Assembly (NCBI GenBank): GCA_002503205.1
Contig: DARE01000072.1
Coordinates: forward strand, 1 to 13,561
Direction: 5' to 3'
From: Thermoplasmatales archaeon UBA447
Lineage (GTDB): Archaea; Thermoplasmatota; Thermoplasmata; Thermoplasmatales; Thermoplasmataceae
Length of the DNA stretch: 13,561 bases
Part shown: positions 7,141-13,541 of the stretch, piece after piece
Layout: every line of letters begins with the position of its first letter
Position numbering within the stretch: the stretch's first letter is position 1
Translations under genes and position numbers: made by a program
Notes under the pieces: model-generated
Databases searched by the model: none
What the model was told of the DNA's origin: nothing
What the model saw: the letters and a program-made list of their open reading frames with translations, nothing else

Positions 7141-8532
7141 ATGACAGAAATCGAATCTCTTGATAATGCAAAGGTTACTGGGAGGCATTTTAGCTGGACC
7201 CTTATAGCTTCGTTGGGTGACTTTCTGGATGCGGGAATGTTTGCTGGGACCGGAATTACTCTGGCGGCTATTTCCGCATTACTGCACTATACAACATTTG
7301 AAACAGGTTTGCCAGCATTGGTGACTCTTTTGGGAACTGCATTCGGGGCACTATTTTTTGGCAGGCTTGGTGACAAATATGGAAGGAAGTATATATATCA
7401 GGTAGATATGATAATATATGCAGTAGCGGCTATAATGCTAACCCTTACCGGACTGTTTGGAGGAAGGATGTTCAGTTTTGTATGGTCAACATTTTTCTTC
7501 GGGCTACTGGGAATTGCAGTGGGAGCGGATGTGCCAACTTCATGGAGCCTTATAACCGAATTTTCTCCTAAGGGGTCCAGAGGAAAACTGTTCTCTCTAA
7601 CAAATGTAATGTGGTATGTTTCTGTTCTGATAGAACTGGGGATTGCAATAGTTCTGGTAAATACCGGTATGACCCTTTTCAGAGTTATATGGGGCATGCT
7701 TGGAGTCGTTGCAATAATTTCATGGTTCTTAAGAAGAAAGCTCGCAGAGTCCCCGAGATTCCAATTGATGGAGGGAAAATCCAGCGATGTGGAAAAAACA
7801 ATGAAATCCCTGGGGATTCAGGGAAACCAGCCTGTGGGGAAGAAAGAAACATACTCCAAGAAAGCTTACAAGGAACTGTTCACAAAATACGGAGGGGTTG
7901 TGCTCTTTTCCTGGTTCCTATATTTGATGTGGGGCATTCCTGCTTCAACATATGGTGAATTCTTCCCATATATTTTCAACTCATTGCATCTTGTTTCCAC
8001 CAGAGCCACCTATGGATTTGAAGCAATTTATTTCGCAAGCGCCATTGTTCCGGGGCTTCTTATATTCTCTCTTCTCTCTGATAAGGTAAAGGTTGGCAGA
8101 GTCCCCCTGTATCTTATTAGTGCAGCCATGGCAATGGTTTCATTCTATCTCCTCGTTTATCCGCCATTTCTTAAAAATATTGGAATACTTCTATTTTCAT
8201 TCCTGCTCTTTGGAATAGGCCAGGGTCTTGGAATATGGCCCATAACAAGATTGATCTCCATAGAACACTTTCCTACTAGTTTAAGAAACTCGGGGCAGGG
8301 ATTTGTATGGTTTACTATGAGATTTGAAGCCGCAATATTTGGTCTTTTCACACCTCTTATAGTAGGTGCGAGCGGACAGCATGTCGAGTACATAGGCTGG
8401 ATCAGTGGAACATTCTTCCTGGCAGCAATAATTGTAGTAGCAGTTGTGACAAAGAAATCCCCATCATTTATGAAGACTGAGAGCAGATCACTGGAAGATA
8501 CGTCCAAGGATGCAGAAGTTGTGACCGGGTAA
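7141..8532 (+). CDS. MFS transporter, sugar-porter-like, probable 6-deoxyhexose/sugar-acid permease
   Basis: A 463-residue integral membrane protein with about 12 hydrophobic segments in two halves and a polar central loop (about 198-248). The MFS signature GRLGDKYGRK (74-83) lies in the TM2-TM3 loop, and the weaker repeat LLSDKVKVGRVP lies in the TM8-TM9 loop. RRKLAESPRF (198-207) after TM6 resembles the PESPR motif of sugar porters. Charged intramembrane residues D27 (LGDFLDAG), D130 (GADVP) and E165 may be used in proton coupling. Most likely it is a proton-driven importer of L-rhamnose or a related sugar or acid, which would suit an acidophile. The SDR gene follows 38 bases after its stop, and the promoter upstream has the shared GGA element. 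Substrate is inferred only from context. Confidence 0.82.
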   Translation: MTEIESLDNAKVTGRHFSWTLIASLGDFLDAGMFAGTGITLAAISALLHYTTFETGLPALVTLLGTAFGALFFGRLGDKYGRKYIYQVDMIIYAVAAIMLTLTGLFGGRMFSFVWSTFFFGLLGIAVGADVPTSWSLITEFSPKGSRGKLFSLTNVMWYVSVLIELGIAIVLVNTGMTLFRVIWGMLGVVAIISWFLRRKLAESPRFQLMEGKSSDVEKTMKSLGIQGNQPVGKKETYSKKAYKELFTKYGGVVLFSWFLYLMWGIPASTYGEFFPYIFNSLHLVSTRATYGFEAIYFASAIVPGLLIFSLLSDKVKVGRVPLYLISAAMAMVSFYLLVYPPFLKNIGILLFSFLLFGIGQGLGIWPITRLISIEHFPTSLRNSGQGFVWFTMRFEAAIFGLFTPLIVGASGQHVEYIGWISGTFFLAAIIVVAVVTKKSPSFMKTESRSLEDTSKDAEVVTG

Positions 8533-8560
8533 TTCCAACCCATTTTTATTTTATCAGGAG
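8524..8560 (+). promoter_or_regulatory. Weak promoter element and Shine-Dalgarno before the SDR gene
   Basis: TGACCGGGTAATTC overlaps the transporter stop and has a GGG where other copies have GGA. It sits 42 bases before ATG 8571, in the same position range as the stronger copies. It is followed by TATA-like TTTTTATTTTAT (8543-8554) and then AGGAG (8556-8560), which is 10 bases from the ATG. The gene may be both read through from the transporter and started here. Confidence 0.35.
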
Positions 8561-8570
8561 ATCGTTTATT

Positions 8571-9338
8571 ATGGCAGAAAGATTCAAAGGAAAAAAAGCA
8601 CTTGTAACTGGAGGGTCAAGGGGAATAGGAAGGGCAATAGCTCTTGGTCTGGCACGTGAGGGTGCAGACGTATGCATTACCTATTCGTCCCATGATGGCG
8701 AAGCTGACACATTCATAAAGGAAGCTGAAAAACTTGGAAAAAAGGCATACAAGTTTAAAATTGACCAGAGTAAAGTTGAGGATGTCGCGAAATTAATGAA
8801 TTACGTGGAAAAGGAGATGGGAAATGTTGATGTACTGGTCAATAACGCGGGCATTTGCCCTTTCAAAGATTTCTTTGATATTGATATGGGGCTCTTCGAA
8901 AAAGTAATGAAGGTAAACGTTGAGAGCCATTATTTCATTACTCAGGCCATTGCCAGGAGAATGGTTTCCTCTGGGATCAAAGGGAGAATTCTTTTCATCA
9001 GTTCAATAAGCTCAATTGTGGGAGGGGAATTTCAGACCCATTATACCATCACAAAGTCAGGTCTTAATGGCCTTGTCCATTCGCTGGCCATAGTCCTGGG
9101 AAAGCATGGTATACTAGTAAACAGCCTTGAGCCTGGGACCATATTGACTGACATCAACGCTGAGGACCTTTCCAACATGGAAAAGAGAAAATACATGGAG
9201 AGCAGGACTGCAGTAAAACGCCTTGGCCTTCCTGAGGATATGGTTGAACCAGCACTTTTTCTGCTGTCAGATCAGAATACATACGTGACAGGAACAGAGC
9301 TTCTAGCTGACGGCGGTATGCTTGTCAATCTTCAATGA
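8571..9338 (+). CDS. Short-chain dehydrogenase/reductase, probable sugar (L-rhamnose) dehydrogenase or KDR 4-dehydrogenase
   Basis: A 255-residue classical SDR with the nucleotide-binding motif TGGSRGIG (13-20), NNAG (91-94), a catalytic S145-Y158-K162 triad (SSISS, HYTITK), NSLEPGT (174-180) and the C-terminal GTELLADGG (241-249). R17 in the glycine loop and the absence of an acidic residue after the second strand (TYSSHDG) suggest NADP rather than NAD. It could oxidise the sugar at C1. An NADP-dependent SDR L-rhamnose dehydrogenase is known from Thermoplasma acidophilum. It could instead oxidise 2-keto-3-deoxy-L-rhamnonate at C4, as SDR members do in bacterial fucose/rhamnose diketo routes. 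The zinc dehydrogenase downstream would do the other step. A T-rich terminator-like stretch follows, and the next gene is convergent. Confidence 0.85.
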   Translation: MAERFKGKKALVTGGSRGIGRAIALGLAREGADVCITYSSHDGEADTFIKEAEKLGKKAYKFKIDQSKVEDVAKLMNYVEKEMGNVDVLVNNAGICPFKDFFDIDMGLFEKVMKVNVESHYFITQAIARRMVSSGIKGRILFISSISSIVGGEFQTHYTITKSGLNGLVHSLAIVLGKHGILVNSLEPGTILTDINAEDLSNMEKRKYMESRTAVKRLGLPEDMVEPALFLLSDQNTYVTGTELLADGGMLVNLQ

Positions 9339-9369
9339 TTGATTCCCGTATTAATTTCATCTGATTGCT

Positions 9370-9416
9370 GTTTTCCCCTTATAATTTCATTTTTAACATT
9401 CCTTTTCACTTTTAGG
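9370..9416 (+). terminator. Pyrimidine-rich transcription terminator after the SDR gene
   Basis: Four T runs (TTTTCCCC, ATTTTTAAC, CCTTTTCAC, TTTT) lie 30-80 bases after the SDR stop, in the gap facing a convergent gene. Archaeal RNA polymerase terminates at such oligo-T tracts without a hairpin. No stem-loop is needed or evident. Confidence 0.45.
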
Positions 9417-9462
9417 AAGATGATGGCATAAATCCCAAATAGTATCTAAATATATCTTGAAA

Positions 9463-9768
9463 TCAGTCCAAACGGAATACTTCTCTCATTCCATTTGATG
9501 TCCTTTCTGAGGGGGATGTTATGATAACATCATTCATGAACTTCTGCCACCTGGCATTGATCTCACTGCCATTCACGAGGGCAAGTGTCCTGTCAAGATC
9601 AGTGCACTCCCAGTAACCGAATACATCTGTACCGTCTCTGAAAATAGAATAATTTGAGATTCCTGCCACCTTTAGCATCCTTTTCATGTCATCCCAGACA
9701 GCAGAGTGTCTCCTGTCATATTCATCTTCCAAACCCTTTCTTATGGTGAGGTGAAAAGCATACCTCAT
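9463..9768 (-). CDS. rhaM: L-rhamnose mutarotase (RhaM/DUF718 family)
   Basis: A 101-residue protein, close to the 104 residues of E. coli RhaM, with the family's conserved positions. EYDRRHSAVW (16-25) includes the active-site Y17 and H21, followed by GISNYSIF (36-43), RWQKFMNDVI (73-82) and the C-terminal REVFRL (95-100). It interconverts the alpha and beta anomers of a 6-deoxy-hexose in the cytosol, supplying the anomer used by the sugar dehydrogenase. The family also includes L-fucose mutarotases in bacterial non-phosphorylative fucose clusters, so fucose is the main alternative substrate. I prefer ATG 9768 to the upstream TTG at 9777, because the protein then begins like RhaM and the promoter spacing fits a leaderless transcript. 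It lies on the minus strand downstream of the regulator but has its own GGA-type promoter. Confidence 0.88.
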   Translation of the reverse strand: MRYAFHLTIRKGLEDEYDRRHSAVWDDMKRMLKVAGISNYSIFRDGTDVFGYWECTDLDRTLALVNGSEINARWQKFMNDVIITSPSERTSNGMREVFRLD

Positions 9769-9789
9769 GCGATACAATTATAATCCGCC

Positions 9790-9810
9790 CATTTAATGAT
9801 TATCCAGTAC
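9790..9810 (-). promoter_or_regulatory. Promoter of the mutarotase gene: GGA element plus TATA-like box
   Basis: The minus strand reads GTACTGGATAATCAT then TAAAT. The A of GGA is 35 bases before ATG 9768, and ATTAAAT (9791-9797) is centred about 26 bases before it. No Shine-Dalgarno is seen, consistent with leaderless start. Confidence 0.5.
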
Positions 9811-9868
9811 AGTTACGGAAATAAAGAGAAAAGAACTACAATGAACATTAAAGGCTTATCAACAGATG

Positions 9869-10579
9869 TTATTTTGAGAATAGCCCATGAAGAAACATAT
9901 GTTCAGACTCCCACTTTTTTATTACTTTGCTCTCTGCCTTCCTCAGAGCCTCGGCAAGCGCAGATTTCGAAAGGCCCACCTTTGAAGCCACATCTTCAAG
10001 ATGGATCTGCCTTGGAACGTCGTAATAGCCAAATGAATGAGCCCAGTGCAGCGCATGCCTTTCCTGTGGTGTCAGGTCAAGGTTTGTGCCTATGAAATCA
10101 TCTATGTTTACATCACGTACATTGAAATAGGACAGATCTCCAAGACTTTCCAGCTCATTTCTGGCATCATGGACATCCTCCTGTGGCAGAATTGCCACGA
10201 TTTCCTCCCCGGTACCATCAATGAAATCACTCTGGAACAAGGAAGAATGTTCGTACATCACTGTTGAAACCATTTCTTCATACTTCTCCCTGAAAATAAT
10301 CCTGTAAATTTTCCTCCTTCTGTCCACAGCGTCAAGCTGCATAACTTCCCTGATGGACCCGGAATGCCTGAAGCCATTATAGAAGAGCCTGAATCCTTTC
10401 AGAAAATCCGACTGAACCTCTATTGCACCGAAGACATAGTTCCTGTCCTTGAATGGCTTTACTATAATTGTATGCGCAATGCTTCCCGTTTCAGCCAGTG
10501 AGTTGGACCAGCATCCCTCGTGCCTGATCTTGAACTGCACCAGGACGTACCCGATGTCTTTCCCGGCGAAAATCTTCAT
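9869..10579 (-). CDS. HTH_10 (bacterio-opsin activator-type) transcriptional regulator
   Basis: A 236-residue DNA-binding protein. The C-terminal region LDLTPQERHALHWAHSFGYY (167-186) followed by DVPRQIHLEDVASKVGLSKS and ALAEALRKAESKVI is a textbook HTH_10 domain, found almost only in archaea. The N-terminal 160 residues form a separate alpha/beta region that probably senses a ligand or mediates dimerisation. It contains FGAIEVQSDF (50-59) and no obvious redox or PAS signature. It is the only regulator in the cluster and is divergent from the zinc dehydrogenase. It probably activates or represses the sugar-degradation genes in response to the sugar or an intermediate such as KDR. Its own promoter carries the GGA element, so autoregulation is likely. 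The mutarotase gene follows 100 bases downstream on the same strand. The target site is inferred. Confidence 0.85.
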   Translation of the reverse strand: MKIFAGKDIGYVLVQFKIRHEGCWSNSLAETGSIAHTIIVKPFKDRNYVFGAIEVQSDFLKGFRLFYNGFRHSGSIREVMQLDAVDRRRKIYRIIFREKYEEMVSTVMYEHSSLFQSDFIDGTGEEIVAILPQEDVHDARNELESLGDLSYFNVRDVNIDDFIGTNLDLTPQERHALHWAHSFGYYDVPRQIHLEDVASKVGLSKSALAEALRKAESKVIKKWESEHMFLHGLFSK

Positions 10580-10599
10580 GTATTAGCAATGTGCGCTGC

Positions 10600-10624
10600 A
10601 ATTAAAATGTTTCTTATCCAAAAT
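10600..10624 (-). promoter_or_regulatory. Promoter of the regulator gene: GGA element plus TATA-like box
   Basis: The minus strand reads ATTTTGGATAAGAAA followed by CATTTTAATTG. The TATA-like run is centred about 26 bases before ATG 10579, and the A of GGA is 38 bases before it. Confidence 0.5.
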
Positions 10625-10643
10625 ATTATCAATTATCGAACAG

Positions 10644-10664
10644 GTTCAGGATCACGTTTATTTA
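10644..10664 (+). promoter_or_regulatory. Promoter of the zinc dehydrogenase operon: GGA element plus TATA-like box
   Basis: GTTCAGGATCACGTT then TATTTAA, with the A of GGA 41 bases and the TATA-like TTTATTTAA (10657-10665) about 31 bases before ATG 10692. TTCAGGATCA is identical to the distal copy upstream of the transporter (7017-7026). Together with the regulator's own element it makes a paired, divergent site about 30 bases apart. Confidence 0.5.
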
Positions 10665-10691
10665 ACAATCTTGAACTCTCTTAATGATTAT

Positions 10692-11693
10692 ATGAAAGCC
10701 CTCGAATGGTCAAACATCAAGGAAATGAAAGTCAGGGAAATGCCTGAACCTGAATTGAAGCCTGGATGGGTACTTATAAAAGTTGGATTCACCGGCATCT
10801 GCGGTTCGGAACTTTCTGCATATGTGGGTCAGAATGAGCTCAGGAAACCACCAAGCATTATGGGGCATGAGTTCTCCGGTACTGTGATTAAGGCCGGATC
10901 CCATGAGGATGCCCACCTTGAAGGAAAAAAGGTGACAGTGAATCCACTGGTGACTTGCGGCAAATGCAGATTCTGCCGTAGGGGAGATCGCCAGCTTTGC
11001 CATGAGAGAAAAATAATCGGTGTGAATTTTCCTGGTTCATTTGCAGAGCTAGTAGCAGCACCGGCAGCTTCATGCTATATCACAAATGATTTGCTTCTTG
11101 GATCACTGACAGAACCACTTGCCACTGCATTTCATGCAGTAAAAAAATCTCAAGTGGTACCAGGCGACCGTGCACTTGTTATTGGTGCTGGTACCATAGG
11201 GCTCATGGCCACTGCGATTTTAAAACATTTTGGAGCATCGCTGATTGCTGTATCGGAGACAAACAAGCACAGGCTTGAATGGAGCAGAGAATGGGGAGCT
11301 GACTTGCTGATTGATCCATCGTCACCAAATAAAGGAACTTCAGGACCTGAAAAATATGATGTGGTCATAGATGCAGTTGGGCTGAATGTAACCAGGAAAT
11401 ATGCAATAAATTCCACAGAATCAGGCGGAAGAGTTATTTTCGTGGGGCTTCATGAACCCAATGCCGATATACCCGGTAACATGATAGTTAGAAATGAAAT
11501 TGGCATTTCTGGTTCCTTCTGCTACACTGATGATGATTACAGGAGGTCTTCCGATCTTATAAATTCAGGATTTCTCAACAGCCATAAGAACTGGTATGAA
11601 GTGAGGGGTCTTGATAGGGGCAATGAGTCGTTCATGGAGCAGCTTGATCCCAATGCTCAATTCTCCAAGATCATTCTCTCATCAGAGGCCTGA
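10692..11693 (+). CDS. Zinc-dependent medium-chain alcohol dehydrogenase, probable sugar or sugar-acid dehydrogenase
   Basis: A 333-residue MDR enzyme with catalytic zinc ligands C37 (GICGSE), H59 and E60 (GHEFSG), and E141 (LTEPLATA). The structural zinc lobe has C89, C92, C95 and C103 (CGKCRFC...LC). The Rossmann loop is GAGTIG (165-170), with acidic E189 near the end of the second strand, which suggests NAD. The most likely role is oxidation of L-rhamnose at C1 or of 2-keto-3-deoxy-L-rhamnonate at C4; the SDR in the cluster would take the other step. The gene is 4 bases from the FAH-type hydrolase, which acts immediately after the C4 oxidation in the diketo route. That coupling favours the C4 role. 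ATG 10692 is chosen over the in-frame TTG at 10671, because the latter would sit within the TATA-start interval. The gene is slightly shorter than many MDR enzymes but complete. Confidence 0.85.
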   Translation: MKALEWSNIKEMKVREMPEPELKPGWVLIKVGFTGICGSELSAYVGQNELRKPPSIMGHEFSGTVIKAGSHEDAHLEGKKVTVNPLVTCGKCRFCRRGDRQLCHERKIIGVNFPGSFAELVAAPAASCYITNDLLLGSLTEPLATAFHAVKKSQVVPGDRALVIGAGTIGLMATAILKHFGASLIAVSETNKHRLEWSREWGADLLIDPSSPNKGTSGPEKYDVVIDAVGLNVTRKYAINSTESGGRVIFVGLHEPNADIPGNMIVRNEIGISGSFCYTDDDYRRSSDLINSGFLNSHKNWYEVRGLDRGNESFMEQLDPNAQFSKIILSSEA

Positions 11694-11697
11694 TATA

Positions 11698-12567
11698 ATG
11701 AAGATAGGTAACGTAAAAATTGATGGAAAAGTCCAGGCAGCAATTCAGAAGGAAGATAGAGTCATTCCTCTGTCCACTATTAAGGGTTTTCATGAGAAGT
11801 ATGGAAATGTGATTACTGACGACATTATCCATAATCCAAAAATGTTTCAGGCAATCTCAGAACTTGCAAAGCAAGATCTCAAATCAGATCAGAAGTATGA
11901 AGGACAGATAGCCTTTGCTTCGGTTGTAATGAGACCACAGAAGATAATCTGCGTCGGACTGAATTACCGCAGTCATGTAGAGGAGACAAGAGATAAGTTA
12001 CCTGAAAGCCCAGTTCTCTTCAGCAAGTATTCAAATTCTCTTGCAGGCTCTGGAGATTCCATTGCAATACCCCATGAAACTAAGCAGCTGGATTACGAGG
12101 GGGAACTCGGTATTGTCATAGGCAAAAAAGGCAACAACATAAAGGAATCAGATGCATTCGATTATGTGTTCGGTTACTTCATTGGAAATGATGTTTCCGC
12201 AAGGGATCTGCAGTTCAGGACATCTCAATGGTTACTGGGGAAGACTGGAGATGGTTTCTATCCATGTGGGCCTTTCATAACAACTGGTGATGAGATCAGG
12301 GATCCGCAGAAGCTCTCCATAAGAACTAAACTCAACAATGAGATAAGGCAGGATTCCAATACCTCATACATGATATTCTCATGCGCTTACCTTATTAGTT
12401 ACATTTCCAGATTTATGACGCTTTATCCTGGGGACATAATATCAACAGGAACTCCCGAGGGTGTAATACTTGGAATGCCTGAGGATAAGAGAGTGTGGAT
12501 CAAGAGTGGCGACAGGGTAACAATAGAAATAGAAGGCCTTGGCAGGCTTGAGAACGTATTCTCATGA
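11698..12567 (+). CDS. Fumarylacetoacetate hydrolase-family protein, probable 2,4-diketo-3-deoxy-L-rhamnonate hydrolase
   Basis: A 289-residue FAH-family protein. The N-terminal 75 residues form the usual small cap. The C-terminal catalytic domain has ICVGLNYRSHVEE (84-96), the metal ligands E134 and E136 in DYEGELGIVIGK, D165 in GNDVSARDLQ (163-172), KTGDGFYPCGPF (182-193) and the closing PGDIISTGTPEGV (244-256). The family cleaves C-C bonds in diketo acids with Mg2+ or Mn2+. In this setting the probable reaction is 2,4-diketo-3-deoxy-L-rhamnonate + water to pyruvate + L-lactate, as in the Sphingomonas and Haloferax rhamnose routes. ATG 11698 is chosen because it follows the dehydrogenase stop by 4 bases and has AGAGG 9 bases upstream. 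A longer frame from 11611 would overlap the previous gene by 83 bases. Confidence 0.86.
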   Translation: MKIGNVKIDGKVQAAIQKEDRVIPLSTIKGFHEKYGNVITDDIIHNPKMFQAISELAKQDLKSDQKYEGQIAFASVVMRPQKIICVGLNYRSHVEETRDKLPESPVLFSKYSNSLAGSGDSIAIPHETKQLDYEGELGIVIGKKGNNIKESDAFDYVFGYFIGNDVSARDLQFRTSQWLLGKTGDGFYPCGPFITTGDEIRDPQKLSIRTKLNNEIRQDSNTSYMIFSCAYLISYISRFMTLYPGDIISTGTPEGVILGMPEDKRVWIKSGDRVTIEIEGLGRLENVFS

Positions 12568-12611
12568 ACATGAGGCCCCAGCAGGTTCATAACATATGGT
12601 AGTGAGAAAGT

Positions 12612-13541
12612 ATGAAAGAGGAGAGAAATGAAGAACCGCATAAATCTGAGAGCTTGATGTTCAGGCAACTTGAAAGCATTCGGAATGTGATGATGGATTC
12701 ACTGATGAAAAACTATGTTCCATTTCCCATCGATAGATCAGTTTGCAGTGCCTGGACTGATACTCTTAAAAAGGGAGGAGACACAATCATATACACATCA
12801 TTCATGTATCAGCTTTCGAGCCTCTTTCGAGCATATGAAAAACATCTCTCAACATTTGCAAGGATGGGAGGATCGTCAAAGCTTGCATCACTGGGTAAAT
12901 TTTTCATAAAACCTGACAAAGATGATCTCAGGAGAGGGTACAGAATTCTCTCTAACATTTCAAACATTCTACAGAAGAACGGCATCGATCACGGATACCT
13001 GTATGATGATGAGCCTTACAGTGGAGGATTGCTTCTGGAACTGGGCATGCTTGATCAGTTCTGGGAATATGGGTCCAGGGTGCTGGAACTTATGAAACAA
13101 CATGGCGTAGAGCGTGTAATAACGGTAGATCCTCATACAACAAATGCAATGATAAGGCTTAAGGAGCATTTCAATTCAGATTTAGAGGTGAGCAATTACC
13201 TGACCCTGATCCAGAAATATTCAGGCAATGGACAATACGTCTTTCATGATCCCTGCCTGTATACCAGATACAACACCATCGGAAACAGGATAAGAGAAAT
13301 TGCCTCAACAGCAGGGGTTGAATTCGTAGAGGACAGGATGGTCACAAGCAGGGACATCGGTACCTGTTGCGGAGGGCCTCTTGGCCCAGTCAACATGGAT
13401 CTCAGCGACAGAATAGCAAAATACAGGGCTGAAAAACTTTTGTCTTTAGCACAGAATGTAATGGTGGCCTGCCCACTCTGTTACCAGAATCTCAAACCGT
13501 ATGTCAGTAACTTAAAGGATATGGCAGAGGTGATAGGATGA
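12612..13541 (+). CDS. CCG-domain iron-sulfur oxidoreductase subunit (LutA/GlpC/HdrD-related)
   Basis: A 309-residue protein. The C-terminal CCG domain is intact: C215 (HDPC), C252-C253-G (TCCGGPLG) and C287-x2-C290 (CPLC). The spacing fits the CX31-39CCX33-36CxxC pattern of proteins that bind a special 4Fe-4S cluster in HdrB, GlpC and LutA relatives. The matching N-terminal repeat has lost the cysteines: YTSFMYQL (61-68), DEPYSGG (133-139) and DPHTTNAM (173-180) stand where GC, CCG and CxxC would be. There is no ferredoxin-type domain. In this locus it probably works with a partner encoded just to the right in oxidising L-lactate (a product of the hydrolase) to pyruvate, passing electrons to the membrane. 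The 44-base gap after the hydrolase and GTGAG 5 bases before the ATG suggest one operon. Partner and electron acceptor are not visible. Confidence 0.8.
   Translation: MKEERNEEPHKSESLMFRQLESIRNVMMDSLMKNYVPFPIDRSVCSAWTDTLKKGGDTIIYTSFMYQLSSLFRAYEKHLSTFARMGGSSKLASLGKFFIKPDKDDLRRGYRILSNISNILQKNGIDHGYLYDDEPYSGGLLLELGMLDQFWEYGSRVLELMKQHGVERVITVDPHTTNAMIRLKEHFNSDLEVSNYLTLIQKYSGNGQYVFHDPCLYTRYNTIGNRIREIASTAGVEFVEDRMVTSRDIGTCCGGPLGPVNMDLSDRIAKYRAEKLLSLAQNVMVACPLCYQNLKPYVSNLKDMAEVIG
13527..13534 (+). promoter_or_regulatory. Shine-Dalgarno site of the gene running off the right edge
   Basis: GAGGTGAT is an 8-base match to the usual archaeal anti-Shine-Dalgarno complement and lies 3 bases before ATG 13538. 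It supports translation of the overlapping downstream gene. Confidence 0.65.

Noticed and set aside
7398..7958. Frames inside the transporter gene (7398-7697 minus, 7611-7958 plus)
   Set aside because: They are shadows of an unambiguous MFS gene; the products lack any family signature.
9796..10095. Plus-strand frames opposite the regulator (9796-10095 and 10037-10267)
   Set aside because: They are antisense to a clear HTH_10 gene, and their products have no domain features.
11611..11697. Longer start for the FAH-family hydrolase at 11611
   Set aside because: It would overlap the dehydrogenase gene by 83 bases and add residues before the conserved FAH N-terminus. ATG 11698 follows the previous stop by 4 bases and has AGAGG upstream.
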